Source of the DNA: Bacteroidales bacterium | GTDB taxonomy: Bacteria > Bacteroidota > Bacteroidia > Bacteroidales > UBA932 | Assembly: GCA_017651225.1 (NCBI GenBank) | Contig: JAGCDF010000060.1 | Span: forward strand, 1 to 40,447 | Length of the DNA stretch: 40,447 bases | Reading direction: 5' to 3' | In this document: piece by piece, positions 25,001-32,499 of the stretch | Layout: every line of letters begins with the position of its first letter | Numbering within the stretch: position 1 is the first letter of the stretch | Program-made: the position numbers and the translations under genes | The notes under the pieces: generated by a model | The model's input: only the letters and a program-made list of their open reading frames with translations | What the model was told of the DNA's origin: nothing | The model's database searches: none

Positions 25001-25118
25001 CGGGGAAGACGTCCACCTCTGCCCGGGAGGCCGAATACAGTCCTGCGACCATGCACAGGATGGCCATTACCAGAATGGCCAGGCGGTTGTTGAGCGAGAA
25101 TGCGATGAGCTTGTCCAT
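22023..25118 (-). CDS. CusA/CzcA-family heavy-metal RND efflux pump
   Basis: A 1,031-residue inner-membrane proton-driven pump. MDKLIAFSLNNRLAILVMAIL was chosen as the start because it is the first transmembrane segment of the family; the upstream extension in this frame is shadow sequence inside the adaptor gene. Hallmarks are EVDVFPDLNAPTVVVMTEAEG, PEEVERLVTFPIETA, the transmembrane-4 motif GGIAIAIGSLVDDSIVDVEN with acidic residues for proton relay, and the second-half counterpart around ATRNGMLLIDRYN. A small Cys pair (NCSEFEC) lies in the periplasmic part. The exported ion cannot be settled by eye: the motif matches neither the canonical CusA nor the CzcA version. Four bases separate it from the adaptor gene. 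Confidence 0.95.
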   Translation of the reverse strand: MDKLIAFSLNNRLAILVMAILCMVAGLYSASRAEVDVFPDLNAPTVVVMTEAEGMAPEEVERLVTFPIETAVNGATNVRRVRSSSTAGFSIVNIEFDWGTDIYRARQIVSEKIAAVGEALPPGVGNPTLGPQASILGELMIIGLTAENTSMEELRTLADWTLRPRLLSLGGVAQVAVMGGDIKEYQILLDPGRMRHYGVAMDEVLDAVRGMNQNAPGGTLYQYGNEYIVRGVLSTDETALLRKAVVKTGASGRPIPLEAVAEVTTGPKTPVLGVASNDGRPAVILTVTKQPNTSSLDLTSRLDRELDEIRTILPADVRVNADIFRQSRFIEGSISNVKKSLLEGGIFVILVLFVFLMNWRTTLISLVSIPLSILITLLVTRWMGMTVNTMSLGGIAIAIGSLVDDSIVDVENVFKRLRQVRGQGKDVLGVVYEASREVRMPMLNSTLIIIACFLPLFFLSGMEGRMLKPLGITFIISLLTSTLVALTLTPVLSSYLLARELQPAADGSAPRETPVTHWLKKRYSTALKWALEHRRGVLTLVGTLLLTAVAMFLTLGRSFLPAFNEGSLTIAMSSVPGISIEASDRLGRQAEELLMSIPEIRTVGRKTGRAELDEHAFGVNCSEFECPFELNGKSRRQLIAEVREKLSVLPGVNLEIGGPISHRIDAMLSGTQAGIAIKVFGTDLNKMYAIGTQIKSAISGIEGIVDINVEQQVERPELNIVPRRELLARHGITLPEFAEFLQVMLEGMPVSTVYEGNRAFDLTLKVKEDARATMERLGDLMLDTASGDKVPLSQVADIVSSAGPNTINRENLSRKLVVSCNAADGELARAVAAIRAAVAREVTLPDGYRIEYGGQFDSEERASRTIALVSLFSILLIFLLLQGEFRNTSQSLTVLLNLPLALIGGVATVFFSGGILSIPAIIGFISLFGIATRNGMLLIDRYNALATQGLSPAETVLNGSLDRLNPILMTAVTSALALLPLSLGGELPGNEIQAPMARVILGGLLSSTLLNAFVIPIMYFVTNSKKKKKQL

Positions 25119-25122
25119 GGGC

Positions 25123-26262
25123 CTAGTGGTTGTGCGTGTGGCCGGCCGGAACGGCGGAAATCCCTGCCAGCTTGACATGGACGGCACCGCGGGTGACGAC
25201 GTCTTCGCCCGCCTGCAGGCCCTGCAGGACCGGGACGCGCCGGCCATCGGACAGGCCGAGGACGACTTCCCGTCTCTCGAAGCAGTCAGTATCGTCCGCT
25301 TCGCGCACGAATACATATTGGACGCCCTGATCCTCCACGACTGCTGTCAGGGGCACGGACAGACAGTCGCCCGTCCGGTCCGCCTGGAGCCAGACCTCCG
25401 CGTACGAGCCGCTCACTATCCCGCCGCGGTTGTCGAATTCGAAGATGACCGGGATATAGAAATCGCCGTTGGAGGCGCGTCCATGGCTGATCACCCGGCC
25501 GCCCAGTTCGGACATGCTGTAGGTCCGGTCGTGGTAGGCCGTGCTGAAATTGGCATCCCGGATGGCCGCGATCCTGTCAAAATAGGACTCCGGTACATCC
25601 GCCTGCAGCCGGAGCCGCCGGTTGCTGCTCACGACGGCGACGGGCGTGCCGGTCTGCACATAGTCTCCGCTGGCGACCAGCCAGTCCTTGATGAAGCCGG
25701 AAATGGGAGCGGTGACAGCCAGACCTCCTTCCGGCGTGCTGCCGGCGGCGAGCGCCTCATATTCGATCTTGGCATGCTCATAGGCCTGGCGGCTCAGATC
25801 CAGGTGACTCTCGCTGACGATATTTCCCTCGCGGAGCTGCTGGTCGCGCTCATATTCCTTGCGTGCCGTCTCCAGGTCGATCTCCGCCTTGGCGAGCCTG
25901 TCGCCGGAGCCGACGCTGCGGGTGGAGAGGGTGGCGATCCGTCCGCCTTTCGAGACGGGCGAGCCCTGCGTGAGGGAGCCGATGCTGATGATGCCCTCGC
26001 TGCGGGCGACGACGGTCATTTCCTCCCCGGCGGCCGGAAGGATCTGTCCGCTGGTGCGGATCACTTCGCGGAAAGGACCGGGCTGGACGGCCTCCACGGC
26101 AATGCCCAGCTGCTCCTGACGCTCGGGGCTGATGACGATATGGCCGTGCTCGTGCTGTTCTTCGGACGGCTCGGATTCATGCTCGTGTCCGTGCGGATGG
26201 CAGCCGCAGACGGCGCCCAGCACCATCGCGGCCAGCAGATAATGTAATGCAGGTGTTTTCAT
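25123..26262 (-). CDS. periplasmic adaptor (membrane fusion) lipoprotein, His-rich
   Basis: A 379-residue adaptor of the HlyD/CusB class linking pump and outer-membrane channel. A lipoprotein signal ends at about Cys21 (VLGAVCGC). It is followed at once by a His/acid-rich segment (HPHGHEHESE, then EEQHEHGH), and the protein ends GHTHNH; both are probable metal-binding sites. The barrel-sandwich and hairpin parts are visible: GEEMTVVARSEGIISIGSL, LAKAEIDLETARKEYERDQQ, APISGFIKDWLVASGDYVQTG, and a C-terminal domain with VVEDQGVQYVFVRE. It is the first gene of the efflux operon, preceded by a palindromic candidate operator and a -7 element very close to the ATG. Confidence 0.92.
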   Translation of the reverse strand: MKTPALHYLLAAMVLGAVCGCHPHGHEHESEPSEEQHEHGHIVISPERQEQLGIAVEAVQPGPFREVIRTSGQILPAAGEEMTVVARSEGIISIGSLTQGSPVSKGGRIATLSTRSVGSGDRLAKAEIDLETARKEYERDQQLREGNIVSESHLDLSRQAYEHAKIEYEALAAGSTPEGGLAVTAPISGFIKDWLVASGDYVQTGTPVAVVSSNRRLRLQADVPESYFDRIAAIRDANFSTAYHDRTYSMSELGGRVISHGRASNGDFYIPVIFEFDNRGGIVSGSYAEVWLQADRTGDCLSVPLTAVVEDQGVQYVFVREADDTDCFERREVVLGLSDGRRVPVLQGLQAGEDVVTRGAVHVKLAGISAVPAGHTHNH

Positions 26263-26308
26263 CGGGTTGCAAAGATACCGCCATTTACTTGCAACCGGGT
26301 TGCAAAGA
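26263..26308 (-). promoter_or_regulatory. candidate operator of the metal-efflux operon
   Basis: A perfect 17-bp palindrome, TTGCAACCCGGTTGCAA (26289-26305, read on the minus strand), covers the -33 region. A direct copy of CGGGTTGCAAAGA occurs twice (26263-26275 and 26296-26308), 33 bp apart, or three helical turns. The second copy covers the transcription start and abuts the ATG. This suggests a repressor or metal sensor binding both sites; the regulator is not in the window and is not identified. Confidence 0.6.
26270..26277 (-). promoter_or_regulatory. -7 element of the metal-efflux operon
   Basis: TATCTTTG on the minus strand, a full match, ending seven bases before the ATG. The implied 5' leader is about 5 nt. 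Confidence 0.6.
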
Positions 26309-26319
26309 GATGCTCGTTA

Positions 26320-28173
26320 CTATTTGAGCACCAGCACGAAGCCGCCGCGGGCGCGGCAGGGGACCGAGACGTCGCCCGCCGGGCTGAGCGTCTCGATGCG
26401 GAAGCTGCGGTCCTCGTCGCCGTCGGCGAAGAGTGTCCAGCTGCCCTGCGGGGCGTTCAGGCGGTCCAGCGAGAAGCTGATCTCCTTCGGCTCGTCGCCG
26501 CCGTTGATGCCGGCGATGTACCATTTATTGCCTTTCTGGCGCGCCAGGACCACGGATTCGCCCGGATAGCCGGCCAGCAGGCGGGTGTCGTCCCAGGCGG
26601 CCGGCAGGGTGGTGAGCATGGCCCGCACCTCGGCGGGCAGCGCGGCGTAGGCCTCAGGCCGGTCGGGCATGTGCTGGATGCCGGACTCGAAGAGGATGGG
26701 CAGCGCCAGCTCGTGGGCATTGGTGGTGATGTGCGGGAACTGGCTGTCCGTGAAGGTGCCGGGGGTATAGTCCATCGGTCCGATGACGCCGCGCGTGAAG
26801 GGGAGCGTGGCGTTGTGGGCGGCCGCCCGCGTGGTCAGGAAGGGGCCGTTGTTGTACCATTCCGCGCCGAGCACGCTCTCCATCGAGACCATGTTCGGCC
26901 AGGTGTGCTGCCAGCCGCGCGGGATCGTGCAGCCGTGGAAATCCACCAGCAGGTGGTGCTTGGCAGCGTCTTCGAGGATGTCCAGGTAGTAGTCGACCAT
27001 GCGCGCGTCGTCCGGGAGGAAGAAGTCCACCTTGATGCCGCTCACACCGAGGCTCTCGAGCCAGGCGAGCTCCTGCTCGCGGCGCGCGGGCTCATTCAGG
27101 CAGTCCTCGGGCTGGGGCGCGCCCGCGCCCACCCAGGAGGTGCCGGAGTTGTACCAGAGGTTGATCCTGACGCCTTTCTCCTTGGCGTAGGCCATCACGT
27201 CCTCGATGCTGTAGCCGCCTTCCATCTGGGGCCATTCCCAGTCCACGAGGCAGTAGGGCCAGCCTTGCTCGGCGGCCAGGTCGATGTAGGACTTGATCAG
27301 GGCGAAATCCTTGGAGCCGTGGTTGTAGGCCCAGTAGATCCAGGAGGACACGCCGGGCTCCACCCAGTCCGGCTCGAAGGCCGTGTAACTGGCGAGGTCG
27401 GTGACCAGCGTGGACTCGACCACGTCGGCGAGGGAGCCGATGATCGCGAGGCGCCAGGGGGAGCGGCCCTCCGCGAAATGCGCGGGGCCGGTCAGATGCA
27501 CGCGGTACCATTCGCTGTCGGCGCGGTTGTCGAGCGAGGCGGCGCTGTCGCCGTGGCGCAGGTCGGACTCGCTGAGCAGCGCGAACACGCCGTCAGCCGG
27601 CTCGTAGAGGGCCGGGAAGCCCCAGGTGCCGGGGTTGCGGTTGAAGCGCGCCATCGGGTCGCCCGTCTGGGGTTTGCCGCTGGTGGAGAAGGGATAGTAG
27701 GATTCGTAGTCCGTCTTGAGCTGGGCCATCCAGCGCCGGGTCCCTTCGGGGATCTGCCAGGCGGAGCGGTCCTCCAGCGTCTCCACGTCGCCGGGGAGCT
27801 GGTAGCTGAAGGCGAAGCCGTCGTCGTAGAGACGGATGAGCACGTCCAGCTTGTCTCCGGCGGGATTCTTATAGGAGAGCCGGTACTGCTGGGCGACGTT
27901 CTGGCAATGCGCCCGCTTGCCGGTCTTCATCATGTAATCGTCGTTGATGCGCCATTTCGGCGTGCTGCCGGTGAAGGTCAGGGCGGAGTCCAGGTCCGCC
28001 TCGGCCGTCACGAGTCCGAGGTGGACCGTGGCTGCCAGGACGTTCTGACAGTAAACGGAAACGGTCTGGCCGTCAACGGTGGCTTTCAGCGTGCCGTTCG
28101 GCGAACGGAAATCCCGGCTGCAGCCGATGGCCAGCAGCGAAAGGAGGGACAGCAGAAGTGTTATCTTTTTCAT
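26320..28173 (-). CDS. GH97 glycoside hydrolase (alpha-galactosidase-like) lipoprotein
   Basis: A 617-residue GH97 enzyme with a lipoprotein signal (LLSLLSLLAIGC, Cys18). The N-terminal beta-sandwich begins SPNGTLKATVDGQTVSVY; the TIM-barrel domain has YWAYNHGSKDFALIK, DWEWPQMEGGY and GVRINLWYNSG; a short C-terminal domain follows. Residue Asp383 in GIKVDFF stands where retaining GH97 alpha-galactosidases have the nucleophile, whereas SusB-type inverting alpha-glucosidases lack it; Glu432 in SMESVLGAEW fits the acid/base. A retaining, galactosidase-like activity is therefore inferred. It lies 18 nt after the rhodanese/metallo-beta-lactamase gene on the same strand and may be co-transcribed. 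No SusC/SusD pair is nearby. Confidence 0.92.
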   Translation of the reverse strand: MKKITLLLSLLSLLAIGCSRDFRSPNGTLKATVDGQTVSVYCQNVLAATVHLGLVTAEADLDSALTFTGSTPKWRINDDYMMKTGKRAHCQNVAQQYRLSYKNPAGDKLDVLIRLYDDGFAFSYQLPGDVETLEDRSAWQIPEGTRRWMAQLKTDYESYYPFSTSGKPQTGDPMARFNRNPGTWGFPALYEPADGVFALLSESDLRHGDSAASLDNRADSEWYRVHLTGPAHFAEGRSPWRLAIIGSLADVVESTLVTDLASYTAFEPDWVEPGVSSWIYWAYNHGSKDFALIKSYIDLAAEQGWPYCLVDWEWPQMEGGYSIEDVMAYAKEKGVRINLWYNSGTSWVGAGAPQPEDCLNEPARREQELAWLESLGVSGIKVDFFLPDDARMVDYYLDILEDAAKHHLLVDFHGCTIPRGWQHTWPNMVSMESVLGAEWYNNGPFLTTRAAAHNATLPFTRGVIGPMDYTPGTFTDSQFPHITTNAHELALPILFESGIQHMPDRPEAYAALPAEVRAMLTTLPAAWDDTRLLAGYPGESVVLARQKGNKWYIAGINGGDEPKEISFSLDRLNAPQGSWTLFADGDEDRSFRIETLSPAGDVSVPCRARGGFVLVLK

Positions 28174-28191
28174 ATAAACTAGAATTACCGA

Positions 28192-29232
28192 TTATTGCAG
28201 CTGGCGCAGGAGCACCTCGATGCCGGGCAGCTGCCCGGGCAGGGCGGAGAGGTCGGTGTTGGAGAAGTGGTAGGGGATCAGGACGCGCGGCTGCAGGACC
28301 TTCGCGGCCTTGACACACTGCTCGACGGTCATCGTATACGGCTGATTCACAGGCAGGAAGGCGATGTCGACATCCTCGATGTCGGCGAGCTCCGGGATGT
28401 CCTCCGTGTCGCCCGCCACGTAGATGCGCAGATCGGCGATGTCGAAGACATAGCCATTGTCGCGCCCCTGCGGGTGGAAGTTCGTGTGGCCCTCGCTGTT
28501 GTTGTAGGCCGGGACGACGGTGAACTGGATGCCGCAGGGGAGCTCGCCCTCTTCGCCGTTGGGCTGGGCAATGCCGAAGCCCAGCTGCTGGACGCTGTTG
28601 GGATTGGCGATGAGCGTGGTCTTACCCTCCTCGTAGAGGGCGGCGACGGCCTCCTTGTCGAGGTGGTCGCCGTGCTCGTGGGTGATGAAGATGGCGTCCG
28701 CCTTGGGGAATTCCTTCGCGTAGTCCGTGGGCTTGCCCAGGCCGCTCACGGGGTCGATATGGATCGTGGCGCCCTGGTAGGAGATTGCGAGGGTGCCGTG
28801 CTTGAGCAGGGTGATGGCCACGGGGCTGAAGTCCTCCGTGAAGAACACCTCCACCTCATAGGTCTGGGTGGGCTTGCCGGCCGCGGTCCAGGCCTCGATG
28901 CCGCCCTGCAGGTTGTAGACGGTGTAGCCGGCGTCGGCGAGCTTCGCCGCGGCCTCGGCGCTGCGCCGGCCGGTGCGGCAGTAGACGGCGAGGGGCACCT
29001 CCTTCGGGTATTTGGCCTGGATGGCTCCCAGGAAGCCTTCGGCCTTCCAGTCGCAGTTGGCGGCGTCGCGCAGGTGTCCGGCGGCGTATTCCTCGGGGGT
29101 GCGGACGTCCACGATGGCGGGGGTGCCGTCGTAGGCGGTCTGCTCGAAATCATTGACGGTCAGGTCCGTGTAGTTGGTGGCGCAGGCGGTCATGCCGACC
29201 AGGGATAACAGGGTGGCGAAAACGGTTTTCAT
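28192..29232 (-). CDS. rhodanese / metallo-beta-lactamase-fold fusion lipoprotein
   Basis: A 346-residue exported protein. The start MKTVFATLLSLVGMTAC was chosen because it gives a signal sequence (Cys17 possible lipidation); the longer frame upstream is antisense tRNA-Ser. Residues about 25-120 form a rhodanese domain with active-site Cys85 in CRTGRRS, and VDVRTPEEYAAGHLRDA is typical. Residues about 127-346 form a metallo-beta-lactamase-fold domain of the UlaG-like type with HEHGDH at 185-190, YVAGDTED and LIPYHFSNT as metal ligands. Known sulfur-metabolism fusions of these folds usually have the lactamase domain first; here the order is reversed. The substrate is unknown. Confidence 0.88.
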   Translation of the reverse strand: MKTVFATLLSLVGMTACATNYTDLTVNDFEQTAYDGTPAIVDVRTPEEYAAGHLRDAANCDWKAEGFLGAIQAKYPKEVPLAVYCRTGRRSAEAAAKLADAGYTVYNLQGGIEAWTAAGKPTQTYEVEVFFTEDFSPVAITLLKHGTLAISYQGATIHIDPVSGLGKPTDYAKEFPKADAIFITHEHGDHLDKEAVAALYEEGKTTLIANPNSVQQLGFGIAQPNGEEGELPCGIQFTVVPAYNNSEGHTNFHPQGRDNGYVFDIADLRIYVAGDTEDIPELADIEDVDIAFLPVNQPYTMTVEQCVKAAKVLQPRVLIPYHFSNTDLSALPGQLPGIEVLLRQLQ

Positions 29233-29255
29233 ATTGGTATTCTTTTTATCGTCGA

Positions 29256-29263
29256 CAAATATA
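29256..29263 (-). promoter_or_regulatory. -7 element for the rhodanese/lactamase gene
   Basis: TATATTTG on the minus strand, a full match; leader about 21 nt. It is back-to-back with the tRNA-Ser promoter. Confidence 0.55.
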
Positions 29264-29282
29264 ATAATTAAAAAAATCTTCC

Positions 29283-29290
29283 TATATTTG
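29283..29290 (+). promoter_or_regulatory. -7 element for tRNA-Ser
   Basis: TATATTTG, a full match, placing the start about 9 nt before the mature tRNA. The upstream -33 region is AT-rich without a clear TTTG. Confidence 0.6.
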
Positions 29291-29301
29291 CAGTCCCGTT
29301 T

Positions 29302-29389
29302 GGAGAGATGCTCGAGTGGCTGAAGAGGCACGTCTGGAAAGCGTGTGACCGTCCAAAGCGGTTCCAGGGTTCGAATCCCTGTCTCTCCG
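29302..29389 (+). tRNA. tRNA-Ser (anticodon GGA)
   Basis: An 88-nt class II tRNA. The acceptor stem GGAGAGA (29302-29308) pairs with TCTCTCC (29382-29388), with discriminator G29389. The anticodon stem CACGT/GCGTG holds loop CTGGAAA with GGA at 29336-29338, reading UCC and UCU codons. A long variable arm and GGTTCGAATCC T-arm are present. CCA is not encoded. Confidence 0.96.
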
Positions 29390-29395
29390 CGCTGA

Positions 29396-29424
29396 AACCG
29401 CACCGTTCTGGTGCGGTTTTTTTT
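29396..29424 (+). terminator. rho-independent terminator of tRNA-Ser
   Basis: AACCGCACC (29396-29404) pairs perfectly with GGTGCGGTT (29410-29418) around GTTCT, followed by six more T residues. The tail overlaps the stop codon of the minus-strand porin gene, so the stem may also end that operon. Confidence 0.9.
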
Positions 29425-30418
29425 ATCGCTTGATGATGTCCAGGCGCCAGGTCACGCCGATGTCGAAGTTGTCGATGCCGATGGAGCTGCTCTTGAAGTA
29501 GACCGCGTGCAGGCGGAGCTTGTCGCGGTCGGGCAGGGGAAAGAACTCCACGCCGCAGCCGGCGTAGATGTTGCGCGTGCCGGGCGCGACGGCCAGGTCG
29601 AGCGGCCGGCCCTGCGCGTCGATGTTCTCCCAGGGGTTCTCCTCATAGCCGCCCTTGGCGCAGATGTTCCATTTCCCGACGGTCCAGATGATCTTCGAGA
29701 TCACGGTGAAGTCCGAGAAGAAGTTCTTCTGGCCCGCGCCGGCGCGGTTCATCCACTCCAGGTCGATGGCCACGGGGCCGAAGGTGAAGCGGTTGCCGAG
29801 GGCGATGTAGTTGATGAAGCGGTTGTACTCGTCCTGTACGAAGTTGACGCTCCAGATGGTGTTCCACCAGGGGGCGAAGGAGCCGAACCACGCCAGGTTG
29901 TAGGCGTAGAGGTTCGAGAAGCCCAGCGACAGCGGGGAGTTGCAGAACTGGAAGGCCAGCACCTCGCCGGGGAGGAACTCGTACTCGGCGTTCACACCGA
30001 AGGCAAAGCCCTGGTAGAGGTTGTTGCAGAAGTTGCTGTAGTAGTAGACGTCGATCGGGACGGCGTCGAATTCGTAGCCGCCGATGAAGAGGGCGTTCTT
30101 GCCCGCGGTCAGCGCCAGCTTGGGCGTGGCCTGCCAGCGGAGATACAGGAAGTCCGTGGCGTTGAAGATGTTCTTCGCGTCGAAGACCGCCTTGTTGAGC
30201 CGCTGGCGGATGCGGAAGTCGAGCTTGTCCGTGAGCTGGCCGCGGACGTTCAGGTTGAAGTGGTCGCCGGTGAACTGGCTGTGGTATTTCCCGTTCTCCC
30301 ATTCCTGGTGGAAAGAGGCGCGGGTGTCGAAATACAGTTGCGTGATTTTCGGTTGGGCCGTCGCGGCGCTGCAGAGCAGCAGGGCGGCGCAGGTCAGGAG
30401 GGTAAGTCGTTTCTTCAT
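29423..30418 (-). CDS. Porin O/P-like outer-membrane beta-barrel protein
   Basis: A 331-residue protein with signal peptide (KKRLTLLTCAALLLCSAATAQ) and a repeated pattern of amphipathic, aromatic-rich beta strands through to the C-terminus (FNLNVRGQLTDKLDFRIRQRL, LYLRWQATPKLALTAGK, ending DIGVTWRLDIIKR). This resembles the phosphate-selective porin O/P family found widely in Bacteroidetes, although phosphate selectivity is not implied. It is the last gene of a four-gene operon, five nt after the lipoprotein gene. Confidence 0.75.
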   Translation of the reverse strand: MKKRLTLLTCAALLLCSAATAQPKITQLYFDTRASFHQEWENGKYHSQFTGDHFNLNVRGQLTDKLDFRIRQRLNKAVFDAKNIFNATDFLYLRWQATPKLALTAGKNALFIGGYEFDAVPIDVYYYSNFCNNLYQGFAFGVNAEYEFLPGEVLAFQFCNSPLSLGFSNLYAYNLAWFGSFAPWWNTIWSVNFVQDEYNRFINYIALGNRFTFGPVAIDLEWMNRAGAGQKNFFSDFTVISKIIWTVGKWNICAKGGYEENPWENIDAQGRPLDLAVAPGTRNIYAGCGVEFFPLPDRDKLRLHAVYFKSSSIGIDNFDIGVTWRLDIIKR

Positions 30419-30423
30419 CTCAG

Positions 30424-31263
30424 TTATTCATATTCATCGTTCTCGCTCGGCCAGATCCATTCGGTGAGGGCGGACTCGCCGGGGCTCCAGATGAATTTCA
30501 CGATGGTCTCATCGCTGTTGATTTCGCCATCCCGGTAGCTGGCCAGGATCAGGTAGCACTCTTTGCCCGCGGGCAGGCTCTTGTCGTCGAGCGGGAACAC
30601 CCAATCGTTATCCCCGCGGGAGACCAGGCTGTCCATGAATCCGTACTGCTCGTACATGTCGACGATGGTGTGGTAGTAGACGATGGGGGAGTTGTATTCG
30701 TTGTCCACGATCTCGACTTCCTCGTATTCCCAATAATACGGCGCGTCCGGGTCCGAGGGATGGATGTGGAGGACGTCTCCGTCGAAGGTGAGTTGGAAAT
30801 GCAGGTCGACGAATTCGACGTCAGGGGTGCGGAAATACACTTCCTTGGGCGTGCCGATGCCTTCCTTTTTCCAGGGATTGACCTGAATGACCACCAGCTT
30901 GTAATTCGTCTGCCGGTCCAGGAAAAGCTGGACCAGGTCCGCCTGGTCCTGGTAGCAGAAGGCGTCGGCGAAATCCACGTTCGGATTCTTGTCCAGGTCG
31001 AACAGCTCGAAGTTGGTGATCAGCTGCTCCATCTCTCTTTGCAGCAGCGCATCCCCGGTCAGGTGGTAGGGCTCCCAGTAATCCGGCTCCAGCATGTAGG
31101 CGTAATAGGCCTCCGGATTGCTGGGCGTGATGGTGAAGCGGATCTTGTCCCCCTTCAGGTCGGTGATCTTGACATCGAACTCGCAGGGACGGCTGGATAT
31201 CTGTTCTTTGGAGCAGGCCGCGAGCGTCAGCAGGCAGGCCGCCAGCAGGATAATCTTTCTCAT
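30424..31263 (-). CDS. lipoprotein of unknown function
   Basis: A 279-residue lipoprotein (signal ILLAACLLTLAAC, Cys16). The mature part starts CEFDVKITDLKGDKIRFTITP, a strand pattern like an immunoglobulin-type or fibronectin-type domain that Bacteroidetes surface lipoproteins often carry, and continues with acidic, aromatic-rich stretches (EPDYWEPYHL, YYWEYEEVEIVDNEYN). I do not recognise a family. Its start overlaps the hydrolase stop by 4 bases, and the porin gene follows within 5 nt, so it is part of a coupled envelope operon. Confidence 0.75.
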   Translation of the reverse strand: MRKIILLAACLLTLAACSKEQISSRPCEFDVKITDLKGDKIRFTITPSNPEAYYAYMLEPDYWEPYHLTGDALLQREMEQLITNFELFDLDKNPNVDFADAFCYQDQADLVQLFLDRQTNYKLVVIQVNPWKKEGIGTPKEVYFRTPDVEFVDLHFQLTFDGDVLHIHPSDPDAPYYWEYEEVEIVDNEYNSPIVYYHTIVDMYEQYGFMDSLVSRGDNDWVFPLDDKSLPAGKECYLILASYRDGEINSDETIVKFIWSPGESALTEWIWPSENDEYE

Positions 31264-32498
31264 AAGTCCTTGGAAACCTTGATGATGAACTGGAGGTAGG
31301 CCGTGCCGTGCGCGCCGTAATGGTCGAAGTCGTAGTGGACGTCGTGCATCTTGAAATAGCGCTCGGCCCGCTCGGCGTTGACAAAGGGAACCGTCTTGTC
31401 GTCCCGGCTGTGGAACATGAATACGGGCGAGGTGGGCTCGAAGTTCAGCGTCGAATTGGTCAGCAGCGCCTTATACAGCCGGGCTGTCTGGTTGTTGGTC
31501 TTGTCCCTGCCCTTGTCGGTCATGATCTCGTGCAGGTAGGAGGAGTTGATCAGCGCGTTGATCTCCGTGACCGTGTATTTCTTGGAGTTGATCCACTCCT
31601 TGTAATGCGCGAGCAGGTTTGGCTTGAAGAAGTCTTCCATCTTCAACCCGAGGCTCTCGCCTTCGTTGATGCCCTGGACGATCATCGGGATGGCGCAGGG
31701 GATGCCTGTCTCGTCCCACTCCATCGAGATGTCGAAGGTGGCGCAGAGGTCGTACGGGCCGCCGCCGGCGTAGGTTTTCTTGATCGGAAAGACGTCCTTG
31801 TATTCGCGCTGGAGCCGCGACATGACGGCCATGGTGGTGGAGCCGCCCTGGGAGTAGCCCACGAGGATGACTTCGGGGCTCTCGGGCGCGCGGCCGATAT
31901 GTTCGAGGTAGGGCTTCACGGCCAGGGCCATGTCGATGACGCTCTGCGAGGTGCTGAGCGTGTGCATGTACGGGTGGATGCGGTCCGCCGTGACGCCGAA
32001 TCCGATGTAGTCGGCCTCGAGCACGGCGTAGCCCTTGCCGGCCAGGATGCCCTCGATAGGGAAGGCTTCGGAGGGCGCCTCGCTGTTGGCGCCGATGGTG
32101 AAGTGGCTGACGATGACCATGTTCTTGATCCTTCCGCTTGCGGGCAGGACCAGCTTGCCGGACTGGACGAGCGGGGAGCCGTCCAGGTCGTGCCCCTTGA
32201 AGGTGCCGGCGATCTGGACGACCTTGTTGCTGTTGAAGCTGCCGAACAGGTCGCGCGCCAGGGCCACGGAGTTGGTCTTGGCCGTCTTCGTGCCTGCGTT
32301 GGCGGTGGCGGGCGCGCCGTCCTCGTCCATCAGCTGGACCTCGGGGTTGATCAGCCCGTCTTCGTCGAAGAGTTCCGAGGACTTGACGGACAGAACCTGG
32401 AAGGTGTCGAAATCGGCGTATTCCAGCGCAGGCTGGCGGCAGGCGCCGAGCAGGACGCCGGCCAGTATAAGTATGAGTATTGTGCTCTTTTTCATCAT
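31260..32498 (-). CDS. alpha/beta-hydrolase (secretory lipase-like) lipoprotein
   Basis: A 412-residue surface or periplasmic hydrolase anchored as a lipoprotein (LLGAC, Cys20). The fold resembles fungal-type secretory lipases: strand and turn NMVIVSHFTIGANSEAPSE, GKGYAVLEADYIGFGVT, nucleophile elbow GYSQGG with Ser216, acid in FHSRDDKTVPF and His in YGAHGTAYLQF. The ester substrate is unknown. One base separates its start from the upstream barrel gene and it overlaps the next lipoprotein gene, so expression is tightly coupled. Lipase versus peptidase cannot be decided, but the lipase-like pattern is the better fit. Confidence 0.85.
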   Translation of the reverse strand: MMKKSTILILILAGVLLGACRQPALEYADFDTFQVLSVKSSELFDEDGLINPEVQLMDEDGAPATANAGTKTAKTNSVALARDLFGSFNSNKVVQIAGTFKGHDLDGSPLVQSGKLVLPASGRIKNMVIVSHFTIGANSEAPSEAFPIEGILAGKGYAVLEADYIGFGVTADRIHPYMHTLSTSQSVIDMALAVKPYLEHIGRAPESPEVILVGYSQGGSTTMAVMSRLQREYKDVFPIKKTYAGGGPYDLCATFDISMEWDETGIPCAIPMIVQGINEGESLGLKMEDFFKPNLLAHYKEWINSKKYTVTEINALINSSYLHEIMTDKGRDKTNNQTARLYKALLTNSTLNFEPTSPVFMFHSRDDKTVPFVNAERAERYFKMHDVHYDFDHYGAHGTAYLQFIIKVSKDL

Positions 32499-32499
32499 C

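Noticed and set aside
29233-29403. N-terminal extension of the rhodanese/lactamase gene containing GETGIRTLEP
   Set aside because: These residues are antisense tRNA-Ser; the signal peptide starts at 29232 after a proper -7 element.
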